Shown here: positions 49,670-58,252 of the stretch, piece by piece | Numbering within the stretch: position 1 is the stretch's first letter | Layout: every line of letters begins with the position of its first letter | Assembly: GCF_019218285.1 (NCBI RefSeq) | Contig: NZ_JAHUZG010000003.1 | Span: 620,001-684,000 of the forward strand | Length of the DNA stretch: 64,000 nucleotides | Source of the DNA: Antarctobacter sediminis | GTDB taxonomy: Bacteria > Pseudomonadota > Alphaproteobacteria > Rhodobacterales > Rhodobacteraceae | Reading direction: 5' to 3' | Notes under the pieces: model-generated | What the model saw: the letters and a program-made list of their open reading frames with translations, nothing else | What the model was told of the DNA's origin: nothing | Databases searched by the model: none | Made by a program: the position numbers and the translations under genes

Positions 49670-49763
49670 GGGCGGGCTCCGTTTGTCGGGCGCAGGGGGC
49701 CGCAGGCCAGGCGGAATGTCAATCGCCCTTGAACCCCGGACAGGTGCGTTGCAGCTTGGCGCC

Positions 49764-50282
49764 ATGATCGAACGACATGCGGAAAAAGACGGAGAACGTA
49801 GTACGGCGTGGTATTCGCCCTGCGAAACCTACCGTTACGGGCTGCGCCGTGTTTGGGACGGGGACGCGGGCGAATTGCTGTTTGTCATGCTGAACCCGTC
49901 GACCGCCAGCGAGTTTCAGAACGACCCGACCATCGAACGCTGCCAGCGCCGGACCAAGGCGCTGGGATTTGGCGGGATGCGGATTGCCAACCTCTTTGCC
50001 TTTCGAGCCACGCGGCCAGAGGATTTGCGCCGGGCCGAAGATCCCGAAGGGCCGGAAAACGCCGATCTGCTGCGCGACTGGTCAACCAAGGCAGAGATGA
50101 CGCTTGCTGCATGGGGCGTTCATGGTGACCTGCACGATGCAGGGCCGCGCCTTGCGCCGCTGCTGGCAGGCCGGGTGTGTCACTTGGGCTTGACCAAGGC
50201 AGGCCATCCGCGCCATCCGCTGTACGTGGCCTATTCGGTCCGTCCCGAACCCTGGCCAGTGGAGTTGCGCTATGCCGCCTGA
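49764..50282 (+). CDS. DUF1643 protein
   Basis: A 172-residue protein with the DUF1643 signature: YRYGLRRVWDGDAGELLFVM, LNPSTASEFQNDPTIERCQR and GFGGMRIANLFAFRATRPEDL. The function is unknown. The ATG at 49764 begins MIERHAEKDG. It overlaps the DUF5665 gene by 11 bases, so the two are probably coupled. Confidence 0.85.
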   Translation: MIERHAEKDGERSTAWYSPCETYRYGLRRVWDGDAGELLFVMLNPSTASEFQNDPTIERCQRRTKALGFGGMRIANLFAFRATRPEDLRRAEDPEGPENADLLRDWSTKAEMTLAAWGVHGDLHDAGPRLAPLLAGRVCHLGLTKAGHPRHPLYVAYSVRPEPWPVELRYAA

Positions 50283-50595
50283 GACCGACAGCGAAGCCTT
50301 GCGCCAGGAGCTTGCCCGACTGGCCGAAGAGGTCGAGACCCTCAACCAGCATCGTTTTGTCCGCGTGCACAACAGCATCTGGCGGCTGGCCCTGTGGCAG
50401 TTCATTCGCGGGCTGGCTCTGGGTCTTGGGACGGCGGTCGGGGCGACGGCGCTGGTGTCCGCCCTTGTGATCCTCCTCAGCCAGATAGAGTTCGTTCCAA
50501 TCCTTGGCGACCTTGCCACCGCGATCATTGAAGAGATCGACAACAAGGTCAGCGAGAAGGTCGAGGAAATCGAAACGCGCGATCCCGCGGAGTAA
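50272..50595 (+). CDS. DUF5665 membrane protein
   Basis: A 107-residue protein. HRFVRVHNSIWRLALWQFIR and GLALGLGTAVGATALVSALV then ILLSQIEFVPILGD match DUF5665. One long hydrophobic segment (about 46-70) should cross the membrane, with a charged C-terminal helix (EEIDNKVSEKVEEIETRD) probably coiled. The function is unknown. Its start overlaps the DUF1643 gene. Confidence 0.82.
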   Translation: MPPETDSEALRQELARLAEEVETLNQHRFVRVHNSIWRLALWQFIRGLALGLGTAVGATALVSALVILLSQIEFVPILGDLATAIIEEIDNKVSEKVEEIETRDPAE

Positions 50596-50694
50596 GCCGG
50601 CCTTAACTTGGCGCATCGTAAGACTCTGGCGGTTCCGGGGGGCGGGGCATCCTGCTGCGGGGTGCTTGGTGGGGCTGCAAACAGGGCTTTGCCG

Positions 50695-51300
50695 ATGTAT
50701 TTACTGGCTGGACTGATGGGGCTGATGGCGCTGGGGTCGGTTGCGATCGTCAGTATCGGTGAGGATGAGGATCCGTTGCCGGAGGGCGCAAACGATGAGG
50801 GGGATGACATGTCGCCCGCATCGCTGGCCGATTTCCAATTTAGGATGGATGTGGATTGGGACGGCGACGCCGGGGTGCTGCCCGATGACGAGGTTCTGGA
50901 AGAGGGGCGCTCGTTGTTTGCCCGCATGGGATTGATCAATATGCCGGGGCTGGAACCCGTGGCCGAGCCGGATCCGATTGGACTGGCCCCCGGGGCCGAT
51001 CTGCTGGATCTGGACGCCTTTCGGGTGTCGGCCCAGACGGAGGAGGGGGGTGGCGGGCATACCAGTGCACCGCTGGACTTCGATGCGTCCGAGGATCAGC
51101 TGGTGATTGTCTACGACGACAGTCTGGACGCCCCCGAACCGGAACTGGATATGGCTCCCCGTCCGGACAATCCCGAGATGACGGACATCCGGCTTGGCGG
51201 CACGGTTCTGGCCAGTCTGCCCACGGCCGAGGCTCCACCGCTGGAGTCTATCGTGCTGGTGGGCGAAAGCGATGCGGCGGCGCTGGATCTGGCGGGCTGA
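50695..51300 (+). CDS. Acidic membrane-anchored or secreted protein, unknown
   Basis: A 201-residue protein with an N-terminal hydrophobic segment (MYLLAGLMGLMALGSVAIV). A strongly acidic, Pro-rich remainder follows without a recognised domain (GEDEDPLPEGANDEGDD, VIVYDDSLDAPEPELDMAP). I recall similar N-termini in roseobacter calcium-binding exoproteins, but no RTX nonapeptides are present. ATG 50695 is chosen because it starts at the hydrophobic segment; no strong ribosome-binding site is seen. Confidence 0.6.
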   Translation: MYLLAGLMGLMALGSVAIVSIGEDEDPLPEGANDEGDDMSPASLADFQFRMDVDWDGDAGVLPDDEVLEEGRSLFARMGLINMPGLEPVAEPDPIGLAPGADLLDLDAFRVSAQTEEGGGGHTSAPLDFDASEDQLVIVYDDSLDAPEPELDMAPRPDNPEMTDIRLGGTVLASLPTAEAPPLESIVLVGESDAAALDLAG

Positions 51301-51432
51301 TGCGGCTTTGCCTTGCCAAGCAAAGCGGAATCGCGTAACTGCGCGCATCCGCTGCGGCGGATTTCTCCACGGGCCTTGCTGGACGACATCCCGGCTTGTG
51401 CCATAACCCTTTGTAATCGAAAGGAGACCCCG

Positions 51433-51702
51433 ATGTCGATCACCGCGGAAGAAAAGAACCGTCTGATGAAGGAATATGCCACCAAAGAAGGCGACACCGG
51501 TTCGCCCGAAGTGCAGGTGGCCATCCTGACCTCGCGTATCACCACGCTGACCGAACACTTCAAGACCCACAAGAAGGACAACCACTCGCGTCGTGGCCTT
51601 CTGAAGCTGGTTGCTCAGCGCCGTAAGCTGCTGGACTACCTCAAGGGCAAAGAGGAAGCGCGCTACAAGACGCTGATCGGCCGTCTGGGCATCCGCCGCT
51701 AA
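51433..51702 (+). CDS. rpsO: 30S ribosomal protein S15
   Basis: An 89-residue S15, a primary 16S rRNA-binding protein of the central domain. The sequence [20 protein letters not shown] and [20 protein letters not shown] is unmistakable. AAGGAGA precedes the ATG. In many bacteria pnp follows directly; here a small gene and a reverse-strand antiporter are inserted before pnp. Confidence 0.98.
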   Translation: MSITAEEKNRLMKEYATKEGDTGSPEVQVAILTSRITTLTEHFKTHKKDNHSRRGLLKLVAQRRKLLDYLKGKEEARYKTLIGRLGIRR

Positions 51703-51729
51703 GGCAGACAGCCCCGATCGAGGGACAGG

Positions 51730-51759
51730 CGCCCGTCTCCGCAAGGAGGCGGGCGTTTT
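51730..51759 (+). terminator. rpsO terminator
   Basis: CGCCCGTCTCC (51730-51740) pairs with GGAGGCGGGCG (51745-51755) around GCAA, followed by TTTT. Confidence 0.9.
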
Positions 51760-51803
51760 CCGTTTCTGGGGGCAGGGTGGTTATGGCCATGTCGAGATTT
51801 GTA

Positions 51804-51815
51804 ATGTTATAACAT
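51804..51815. promoter_or_regulatory. 12-base perfect palindrome ATGTTATAACAT
   Basis: This self-complementary sequence sits in an AT-rich promoter-like patch 29 bases before a small ORF and the DUF6525 gene. It recalls Zur-type operators (TGTTATA...), but with shortened spacing, so the regulator is uncertain. Confidence 0.4.
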
Positions 51816-51844
51816 AGCAATCTTGTCGTCAGGAGATCTCGCCC

Positions 51845-51931
51845 ATGCTTGCATTTGCGTCGCGCGGCTTTGACAGCCGCCCTGTTCCAACCCGGCTTTG
51901 CCTAGGTCGGGCCACGTGGGGATTGGCCTGA
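51845..51931 (+). CDS. Small ORF (28 codons), possible leader peptide of the DUF6525 gene
   Basis: ATG at 51845 is preceded by AGGAGA at 51831-51836 (8-base spacing), the best ribosome-binding site in this gap. The frame encodes MLAFASRGFDSRPVPTRLCL and eight more residues, then stops in TGATG, overlapping the DUF6525 start. The peptide is basic and has no known similarity. It may be a real leader that couples translation, since the DUF6525 start itself lacks a good site. Confidence 0.45.
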   Translation: MLAFASRGFDSRPVPTRLCLGRATWGLA

Positions 51932-52170
51932 TGTCGGGACGGAAGCGGAACGGAAATCTTGGGGCGGTGTCCCTGCGCAGACGCAACCGCAACCGGGACG
52001 CGATGCAGGCCTATGATGCATTGCCAGTGCACCTGCGTCGCTGGATGGCCGAGGCCGCGCTGCCGTGGTCGCCTGAATCCTGCCTCGCGATCTGGAACCG
52101 AGCCCGGGCACCGGAAGAGGCATTGGCCCGGTTGAACCGGGCCGAACGCGCCATGCTGGACAAGGTCTGA
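51931..52170 (+). CDS. DUF6525 family protein
   Basis: A 79-residue basic protein. It reads NGNLGAVSLRRRNRNRDAMQ, YDALPVHLRRWMAEAALPWS and PESCLAIWNRARA, the DUF6525 pattern found in Rhodobacterales. The function is unknown; the many Arg residues and small size suggest nucleic-acid or protein binding. Its ATG overlaps the stop of a 28-codon ORF. It is convergent with the antiporter gene (6 bases between stops). Confidence 0.75.
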   Translation: MSGRKRNGNLGAVSLRRRNRNRDAMQAYDALPVHLRRWMAEAALPWSPESCLAIWNRARAPEEALARLNRAERAMLDKV

Positions 52171-52176
52171 CGCCGG

Positions 52177-53448
52177 TCAGACCAGATCCGGTTCCCGCCC
52201 GACGCGATTGGCCAGCCGCCCGATGGTCAGCCCCTGCACGATGATCGAAAACACCACGATCACATAGGTCACCGTCAGGATCAGCGGCTTCCATTCGCTG
52301 TCCGGCAGAGACAGGGCCAGCGCGACGGAAATGCCGCCCTTCAGGCCGCCCCATGTCATGATTGGCATGACCCCCGGCGCAAAGCTGCGGAAGGGTTTCA
52401 GTATCATGATCGGCACGACAACCGCCGCCAGACGTCCGGTCAGCGCCAGCGCGATGCAAAGCACCCCGGTCACAAGCATGTCGGTTTCCAGTTGCACGGC
52501 AAAGATTTCAACCCCGATCAGCATGAACAGAACCGCGTTCAGGATCTCGTCCACCAGCACCCAGAACTTCTCGACATATTCGCGGGTCAGTTCGGACATG
52601 CCGTGTTTCGCCCCGATGTCTCCGATTAGCAGACCGGCGCAGACCGCGGCGATGGGTGCAGAGACATGCAGCGAGATGGCCAGTTCATAGCCGCCAAAGG
52701 CCAGCGCGAGCGTGATCAGCACCTCCAGCGCGTAGTCGTCGATGTGGCGCATGACCCGGAAGGTAAGCCAGCCCAGCACCAGCCCCAGGGCCGCGCCACC
52801 CAGCGCTTCTTGTGCAAATAATTGCAGCGCGTCCATCGCAGGGCTGGCATGTGCCGCATCACCATGTCCGTGTGACAGGGCCGGAAACGCCAGTCCGACC
52901 AGAACCAAAAAGACAACATAGCCCACGCCATCGTTGAACAGGCTTTCGCCCGCAACCTGCGTTTCCAGTGATTTGCGCAGCTTGGCCTCTTTCAGAACGC
53001 CCATGACCGCCACGGGGTCAGTGGGAGAGATCAGCGCGCCAAACACCAGGGCGATCAGCAGCGGCGCTCCCGTCAACCAGTGAAAGCCCAAACCGATAAC
53101 GGCGGTGGACAGGGCCACGCCGATTGTCGCCATCAACAGAACCGTGGGCCAGACCGCGCGCAGGTCAGACAGCTTGACGTGAAGCGCCCCCGCGAACAGC
53201 AGCAGCCCCAGCATGCCTTCCAGCAGCGCATCAGAGAAATCGATGCCGGTGACGATGCCTCGCAGGTCTTCGGCCAGTGTCAACGAGGGCACCAACCGGT
53301 CCAGTCCCAGCGCGGCCATCGACGCCACCAGCGCCACCACGAGAATGCCAATGGCCGAGGGCAGTTTGAGCACGAAGTAGTTGATCGCGCCAAAGACGGC
53401 GGCCAGCACGATGAGGAGAGAAGCAATTTGCAGAAGGGTCATGAGCAT
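52177..53448 (-). CDS. Cation:proton antiporter, CPA1 family
   Basis: A 423-residue membrane protein with about 12 helices. Hallmarks are GALISPTDPVAVMGVLKEA and VAGESLFNDGVGYVVFLVLV, containing the Asp pair of Na+/H+ exchangers, and TWGGLKGGISVALALSLP near the end. It should exchange Na+ (or K+) for H+ in the inner membrane. A His-rich stretch (LSHGHGDAAHASP) lies in a loop. The start could be 53448 or 53442 (second Met). It sits reversed between rpsO and pnp. Confidence 0.9.
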   Translation of the reverse strand: MLMTLLQIASLLIVLAAVFGAINYFVLKLPSAIGILVVALVASMAALGLDRLVPSLTLAEDLRGIVTGIDFSDALLEGMLGLLLFAGALHVKLSDLRAVWPTVLLMATIGVALSTAVIGLGFHWLTGAPLLIALVFGALISPTDPVAVMGVLKEAKLRKSLETQVAGESLFNDGVGYVVFLVLVGLAFPALSHGHGDAAHASPAMDALQLFAQEALGGAALGLVLGWLTFRVMRHIDDYALEVLITLALAFGGYELAISLHVSAPIAAVCAGLLIGDIGAKHGMSELTREYVEKFWVLVDEILNAVLFMLIGVEIFAVQLETDMLVTGVLCIALALTGRLAAVVVPIMILKPFRSFAPGVMPIMTWGGLKGGISVALALSLPDSEWKPLILTVTYVIVVFSIIVQGLTIGRLANRVGREPDLV

Positions 53449-53739
53449 GTCTTTTCGAAATCAATGCCACCCTGTAGCACGCCGCCCGGTTCCGGCAAAC
53501 GGCATGTGGGGCCGTGTTGCGGGCGATACGCGCCGGATATCGCCTGATTCTACTGCAATCGGGTGGCGCGGGACGCGGGTTTTTCTTTTCATTTCGGGGG
53601 AAACGCTGTATTGCGCGCGCATCTGAGACGTGACGCTTTGACCCCGGCGCATGGGATGATGAAGGGGTCGGCGGCAATGGGGCCGCCAGTCAAACGGAGG
53701 ACCCGAGAGGGCTCGGGAGCGCCTCCAAGAGGATAACTG
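53449..53739 (+). promoter_or_regulatory. pnp upstream region with leader hairpin
   Basis: The gap between the antiporter and pnp holds a leader structure at 53696-53726: GGAGG pairs with CCTCC outside, and CCCGAG (53702-53707) pairs with CTCGGG (53712-53717) inside, ending 13 bases before the pnp ATG. In E. coli a pnp leader hairpin is cut by RNase III and mediates autocontrol; this could be its equivalent. Nothing else is recognised here. Confidence 0.55.
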
Positions 53740-55878
53740 ATGTTCAACGAAGTTAAGAAGACGATGCAGTGGGGCGAGGAAACGCTCACACTGGAAACCG
53801 GCAAGGTTGCCCGCCAGGCGGATGGCACCGTGATTGCCACGCTGGGCGAAACCAGCGTCATGGCCAACGTGACCTTTGCCAAGCAGGCGAAGGAAGGCCA
53901 GGACTTCTTTCCCCTGACCGTCCACTACCAGGAAAAATACTACGCGGCGGGCAAGGTCCCGGGCGGTTTCTTCAAGCGTGAGGCGCGCCCCACCGAAAAA
54001 GAAACGCTGACCGCGCGCCTGATCGACCGCCCGATCCGTCCGTTGTTCGTGCCCGGCTTCAAAAACGAAGTTCTGGTGATGTGCACCGTGCTGTCGCACG
54101 ATCTGGTCAACGATCCCGACATCGTGGCGATGATCGCCGCCTCAGCCGCGCTGACCATCTCCGGCGCCCCCTTCCGCGGACCGATCGCCGGTGCCCGCGT
54201 CGGTTTCGAGGATGGCGAATACGTCCTGAACCCGACTGTCGAAGACATGGACCAGCTGCGCAACAATCCCGAGCAGCGTCTGGACCTTGTCGTCGCCGGC
54301 ACCAAGGACGCCGTGATGATGGTGGAATCGGAAGCTTACGAGCTGACCGAGGATGAGATGCTGGGCGCGGTTCTGTTCGCACATGAGCAGATCCAGCCGG
54401 TGATCGACCTGATCATCTCGCTGGCCGAAGACGCCGCGAAAGAGCCGTTCGACTTTACCCCGCCGGATTACTCCGAGCTGTTCGAAGTTGTCCGCGCCGC
54501 TGGCGAAGAAAAGATGAAGGCGGCTTACGCCATCTCGGACAAGCAAGAGCGTGTCGCAACCGTTGCCGCGGTCAAGGAAGAGATCAAGGCAGGCCTTACC
54601 GAAGAGCAACTGGCTGACGCCAACCTCGGCTCGGCGCTGAAAAAGCTGGAAAGCCAGGTGCTGCGCTCGGATGTGGTCAAGAACAAGCGCCGCATCGACG
54701 GCCGTGCGTTGGACCAGGTGCGTTCGATCGTGTCGGAAACCTCGGTTCTGCCCCGGACCCACGGTTCGGCCCTGTTCACCCGTGGTGAAACGCAGGCGCT
54801 GGTCGTGACCACGCTGGGCACCGGCGACGATGAGCAGATCATCGACGCGCTGCACGGCAACTACCGTTCGAACTTCCTGTTGCATTACAACTTCCCGCCG
54901 TATTCGGTTGGCGAGGTTGGCCGCGTGGGTTCGCCCGGCCGTCGTGAAATCGGTCACGGCAAGCTGGCATGGCGCGCGCTTCAGGCCGTTCTGCCCGCCG
55001 CAACCGATTTCCCCTATACCATCCGCGTGGTCTCCGAGATCACCGAATCCAACGGTTCGTCCTCCATGGCTTCGGTCTGTGGCGGCTCGTTGTCGATGAT
55101 GGATGCAGGTGTTCCGCTCAAGGCGCCGGTGGCCGGTGTGGCCATGGGCCTCGTGCTGGAAGAAGACGGTTCCTACGGCATCCTGACCGACATCCTTGGC
55201 GACGAGGATCACCTCGGCGACATGGACTTCAAAGTGGCAGGCACCGAGAACGGCATCACCTCGTTGCAGATGGACATCAAGGTCGCAGGCATCACGCCCG
55301 AGATCATGAAAACCGCCCTGGCTCAGGCCAAGGAAGGCCGGATGCACATCCTCGGCGAGATGTCCAAGGCCATCACCACCGCAGGTGAGTTCAGCGTCCA
55401 CGCGCCGCGCATCGAAACCATGCAGATCCCGACGGACAAGATCCGCGAAGTGATCGGTTCGGGCGGCAAGGTCATCCGCGAGATCGTGGAAACCTCGGGT
55501 GCCAAGGTCGACATCAACGACGACGGCATCATCAAGATCGCCTCGCCGGACGGTGAGTCCATCCAGAAGGCCTATGACATGATCTATTCGATCGTGGCAG
55601 AGCCGGAAGAGGGCAAAATCTACAAGGGCAAGGTCGTGAAGATCGTCGATTTCGGCGCCTTCGTGAACTTCTTTGGCAAGCGTGACGGCCTTGTGCACGT
55701 CTCGCAGATTGAAAACCGCCGCCTGAACCATCCTTCGGACGTTCTGAAGGAAGGCCAGGAAGTTTACGTCAAGCTGCTGGGCTTCGACGATCGCGGCAAG
55801 GTCCGTCTGGCCATGAAGATGGTCGACCAGGAGACCGGCGAAGAAGTCGTCAAGCAAAAGGAAGAAGCGGAGGAGTAA
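53740..55878 (+). CDS. pnp: Polyribonucleotide nucleotidyltransferase (PNPase)
   Basis: A 712-residue 3'-5' phosphorolytic exoribonuclease. Two RNase PH domains (about 1-215 and 310-530), the first with [20 protein letters not shown] and the second with [20 protein letters not shown], are joined by a helical linker. KH ([15 protein letters not shown], about 570) and S1 ([20 protein letters not shown]) domains follow. It ends in an acidic tail. GAGGA precedes the ATG, and an intrinsic terminator follows. Confidence 0.98.
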   Translation: MFNEVKKTMQWGEETLTLETGKVARQADGTVIATLGETSVMANVTFAKQAKEGQDFFPLTVHYQEKYYAAGKVPGGFFKREARPTEKETLTARLIDRPIRPLFVPGFKNEVLVMCTVLSHDLVNDPDIVAMIAASAALTISGAPFRGPIAGARVGFEDGEYVLNPTVEDMDQLRNNPEQRLDLVVAGTKDAVMMVESEAYELTEDEMLGAVLFAHEQIQPVIDLIISLAEDAAKEPFDFTPPDYSELFEVVRAAGEEKMKAAYAISDKQERVATVAAVKEEIKAGLTEEQLADANLGSALKKLESQVLRSDVVKNKRRIDGRALDQVRSIVSETSVLPRTHGSALFTRGETQALVVTTLGTGDDEQIIDALHGNYRSNFLLHYNFPPYSVGEVGRVGSPGRREIGHGKLAWRALQAVLPAATDFPYTIRVVSEITESNGSSSMASVCGGSLSMMDAGVPLKAPVAGVAMGLVLEEDGSYGILTDILGDEDHLGDMDFKVAGTENGITSLQMDIKVAGITPEIMKTALAQAKEGRMHILGEMSKAITTAGEFSVHAPRIETMQIPTDKIREVIGSGGKVIREIVETSGAKVDINDDGIIKIASPDGESIQKAYDMIYSIVAEPEEGKIYKGKVVKIVDFGAFVNFFGKRDGLVHVSQIENRRLNHPSDVLKEGQEVYVKLLGFDDRGKVRLAMKMVDQETGEEVVKQKEEAEE

Positions 55879-55901
55879 TCCGCATCTGTTCCTGACAGTC
55901 G

Positions 55902-55930
55902 AAAGGGCGCCTTTTGGGGCGCCCTTTTTT
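55902..55930 (+). terminator. pnp terminator
   Basis: AAAGGGCGCC (55902-55911) pairs with GGCGCCCTTT (55918-55927), followed by TTT. Confidence 0.9.
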
Positions 55931-55989
55931 GTGCCGCATCGGCCTAATGCTGGACGCTGGCACGGGCAGCGCGTAGGACCGGCAGCACC

Positions 55990-56343
55990 ATGCTGATCCT
56001 CGAAAACATCATCTCTGACCGCGGGTCGAAATACGCCGTGTCCGGTGGACCCTGCCGTTCTCCGGACGAGGCTGCGGCCTTTCTGAAAGAGCTCAAGCGG
56101 AACAAAAAGTTCGCCAAGGCCACGCATAACACTTGGGGCTGCCTGACGCAGGATGGCCCGATCAAGAACGACGACGGTGAAAGCGGGGCGGGCATGGTGA
56201 TCCTGCGTATGCTAGAGCGCGAGGATCTGCGCGACACGATTGTCGTGGTGACGCGCTGGTACGGTGGCAAGCACCTTGGGGGCGACCGCTTCCGCCATGT
56301 GCAGGAAGCGGTGCGCCAGTTCATCGAGGCGCGTGAGGGCTGA
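55990..56343 (+). CDS. IMPACT/YigZ-family (UPF0029) protein
   Basis: A 117-residue protein with only the N-terminal IMPACT domain. It shows THNTWGCLTQDGPIKNDDGE, SGAGMVILRMLE and VVVTRWYGGKHLGGDRFRHV, the conserved core. YigZ in E. coli is about 200 residues, with a second ferredoxin-like domain that is missing here; short forms occur in alphaproteobacteria. The function is unknown, though eukaryotic IMPACT binds the GCN1/ribosome system. Confidence 0.85.
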   Translation: MLILENIISDRGSKYAVSGGPCRSPDEAAAFLKELKRNKKFAKATHNTWGCLTQDGPIKNDDGESGAGMVILRMLEREDLRDTIVVVTRWYGGKHLGGDRFRHVQEAVRQFIEAREG

Positions 56344-56362
56344 CCTCTCCGCGCCGCAAGGC

Positions 56363-56791
56363 TCAGACGATTTCGGTTTCCACGTCGATATTGCCCTTGG
56401 TCGCGTTCGAATAGGGGCAGATGAAATGGCCGCGCTCGGCGATCTTTTCAGCCACGTCACGTTCGACACCCGGCATCGACACCGCCAGTTTCACCTTGAG
56501 GCCAAAACCACCGTCGCTGCGCGGGCCGATGCCCACATGCGCGGTCACCTTGGCGTCATCGGGCACGCTGCCCAGCTTTTCGCTCTGCGCGGCAAAGCGC
56601 ATCGCGCCAAGGTAGCAGGCGGCGTAACCGGTCGCGAACAGCTCTTCGGGGTTGTGCCCCTTGCCCGAGCCACCCAGTTCAGTGGGGCTGGTCATGGTCA
56701 CGGTCAGCATCCCCGAGGCCAGCCCGGCGCTGCCGTTGCGGCCACCGCCGGTTGCCCAGGCTTCGGTCCAGTATTTTGCGTCGACGCTCAT
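56363..56791 (-). CDS. ohr: Organic hydroperoxide resistance protein Ohr
   Basis: A 142-residue OsmC/Ohr-fold thiol peroxidase that reduces fatty-acid and peroxynitrite-type hydroperoxides with lipoyl donors. The two active Cys are in ATGYAACYLGAM (Cys59) and in FICPYSNATKGN (about Cys124); Arg in GGGRNGSAGL is the conserved active-site residue. ATG 56791 (MSVDAKYWTEAW) has AGGAG before it on this strand. It is divergent from ohrR with repeated operator-like sequences between them. Confidence 0.94.
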   Translation of the reverse strand: MSVDAKYWTEAWATGGGRNGSAGLASGMLTVTMTSPTELGGSGKGHNPEELFATGYAACYLGAMRFAAQSEKLGSVPDDAKVTAHVGIGPRSDGGFGLKVKLAVSMPGVERDVAEKIAERGHFICPYSNATKGNIDVETEIV

Positions 56792-56808
56792 GAGTTTCTC
56801 CTTTCGCG

Positions 56809-56893
56809 CAGGAATTGTTCCTGTGCGAAATATCTGGATCGCACACCCGGATGTCAACGCTTGCGAATTATTCCTGCACGATTTATTCCTGCG
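56809..56893. promoter_or_regulatory. Repeated OhrR-type operator sequences
   Basis: CAGGAA-TTG-TTCCTG (56809-56823) is an inverted repeat just before ohr. TTCCTGTGCG (56818-56827), TTCCTGCACG (56871-56880) and TTCCTGCG (56886-56893) are direct repeats, the last ending 2 bases before the ohrR ATG. This arrangement would let OhrR repress both genes. Confidence 0.65.
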
Positions 56894-56895
56894 TC

Positions 56896-57345
56896 ATGAC
56901 CAAGACCCTGTCCCCTTCGGAAATGCTCTGCTTTGCGCTGTATTCGGCGGGACACGCCATGCAGCAGGCATATAAACCCTTGCTGGACCCGATGGGCCTG
57001 ACCTATCCGCAATATCTTGTGCTGTCCGCGCTGTGGTCCGAAGATGACCGGACGCTGGGATCCCTTGCGGTGCAGATGCAACTGGCCTCGAACACGCTGA
57101 CGCCGCTGGTCAAGCGACTGGAGGCCAAGGGCCTGCTGACGCGGTTGCGCGATCCGCTGGACGAACGGCAGGTGCGGATCCGCCTGACGGAAGAGGGCAA
57201 TCGCCTTCGCGAGGCCAGCGAAGATGTGGCGCGCTGTTTTCTGGAGAGGTCCGGGCTGACCATGTCCGAGGCCGCGCGCCTGCGCGACGAAGTCATGACC
57301 CTGCGGGACAACCTGCGTGACGAGGCGGAGCTGCCCGGGGCCTGA
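56896..57345 (+). CDS. ohrR: MarR family organic-hydroperoxide sensor OhrR
   Basis: A 149-residue MarR-type repressor. The sensing Cys12 is in PSEMLCFALYSAGHAM, the diagnostic OhrR position. The winged helix shows LGSLAVQMQLASNTLTPLVK and LTRLRDPLDERQVRIRLTEE. Oxidation of Cys12 by organic peroxides releases DNA and induces ohr, which is encoded divergently. The start at 56896 is the only one that places Cys at residue 12; the upstream frame covers the operator. Confidence 0.94.
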   Translation: MTKTLSPSEMLCFALYSAGHAMQQAYKPLLDPMGLTYPQYLVLSALWSEDDRTLGSLAVQMQLASNTLTPLVKRLEAKGLLTRLRDPLDERQVRIRLTEEGNRLREASEDVARCFLERSGLTMSEAARLRDEVMTLRDNLRDEAELPGA

Positions 57346-57368
57346 GTGTCGACCCTTTTGACCAGCCA

Positions 57369-57470
57369 AAAAAAAGAGGCCGGGCAAAGTGCCCGGCCAG
57401 GTCCAACAGGGAGGTGCATGTGATGACCCGCACATGCAACGGGATCTCTTGAGCTTACCCTAAAAGCTGC
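57369..57470 (-). ncRNA. Candidate two-hairpin sRNA with anti-Shine-Dalgarno linker
   Basis: On the minus strand, TGCATGTG pairs with CACATGCA (plus-strand 57431-57438 and 57415-57422; 8 bp). A single-stranded linker containing CCTCCCT (57408-57414) follows, then a terminator hairpin GGCCGGGCA-CTT-TGCCCGGCC (57378-57398) and a run of nine T after TC. The nearest minus-strand gene stops at 57566, 95 bases upstream of this region, so it could be an independent sRNA or a processed 3' UTR of the CenR-like gene. The 5' end is not defined. Confidence 0.6.
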
Positions 57471-57565
57471 CAACGGCATAAAACTTTGATCTGGGTCAAG
57501 CTCTGCTATGGGCAGTCCTAGCGCGGGCTGCCCGATTTCCGCAATTCTACTTAAGTGCGGCGTGG

Positions 57566-58252
57566 TCAGCTTACCAGTCTGTAGCCGCCAGATTCCGTCA
57601 CAAGAAGTCGTGCATTCGACGGATCGGGTTCGATCTTTTGGCGCAGGCGGTAGATGTGGGTTTCCAGCGTGTGCGTTGTCACCCCGGCGTTGTAGCCCCA
57701 GACCTCGTGCAGCAGCGTGTCGCGTGGCACCACCCCCTCGGTCGAGCGGTAGAGGAACTTGAGAATATTTGTCTCTTTCTCGGTCAGGCGGATCTTGCGG
57801 TCATCTTCCGTCACCAGCATCTTCATCGCCGGTTTGAAGGTGTAGGGGCCAACAGAGAACACGGCATCCTCGGATTGTTCGTGCTGGCGCAATTGGGCAC
57901 GAATCCGGGCGAGCAGGACGGGAAACTTGAAAGGCTTGGTGACATAATCGTTGGCACCTGCGTCCAGACCAAGGATCGTGTCGGCATCGCTGTCGTGGCC
58001 GGTCAGCATGATGATTGGCGATTTGACGCCCTGCTTGCGCATCAGTCGGCACAGTTCGCGGCCGTCGGTATCTGGCAGGCCGACATCAAGGATGATCAGG
58101 TCATAGATCTGTTCCTTGATCCGCGCCATGGCGCTGGCACCTGCGTCTGCTTCGAACACTTCGAAGTCTTCCGTCATGACCAATTGTTCGGCCAGCGCTT
58201 CTCGCAGGTCTTCCTCGTCATCGACAAGAAGAATGTTTCGCAGTTGCGCCAT
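57566..58252 (-). CDS. OmpR-family response regulator (CenR-like)
   Basis: A 228-residue two-domain response regulator. The receiver has the acidic pair in LLVDDEEDL, the phospho-Asp in LIILDVGLPDTDG, Thr in MLTGHD and Lys in DYVTKPFKF. The winged-helix DNA-binding domain reads IRLTEKETNILKFLYRSTEG and VWGYNAGVTTHTLETHIYRL. The sequence resembles Caulobacter CenR, the essential envelope regulator, as I recall it; the exact orthology is not proven. No histidine kinase gene is adjacent. It is divergent from ribA with 147 bases between starts. Confidence 0.8.
   Translation of the reverse strand: MAQLRNILLVDDEEDLREALAEQLVMTEDFEVFEADAGASAMARIKEQIYDLIILDVGLPDTDGRELCRLMRKQGVKSPIIMLTGHDSDADTILGLDAGANDYVTKPFKFPVLLARIRAQLRQHEQSEDAVFSVGPYTFKPAMKMLVTEDDRKIRLTEKETNILKFLYRSTEGVVPRDTLLHEVWGYNAGVTTHTLETHIYRLRQKIEPDPSNARLLVTESGGYRLVS

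Noticed and set aside
51804-51815. Firm Zur operator call for ATGTTATAACAT
   Set aside because: Spacing is shorter than Zur sites as I recall them and the downstream genes have no zinc connection, so it was kept only as an unassigned palindrome.
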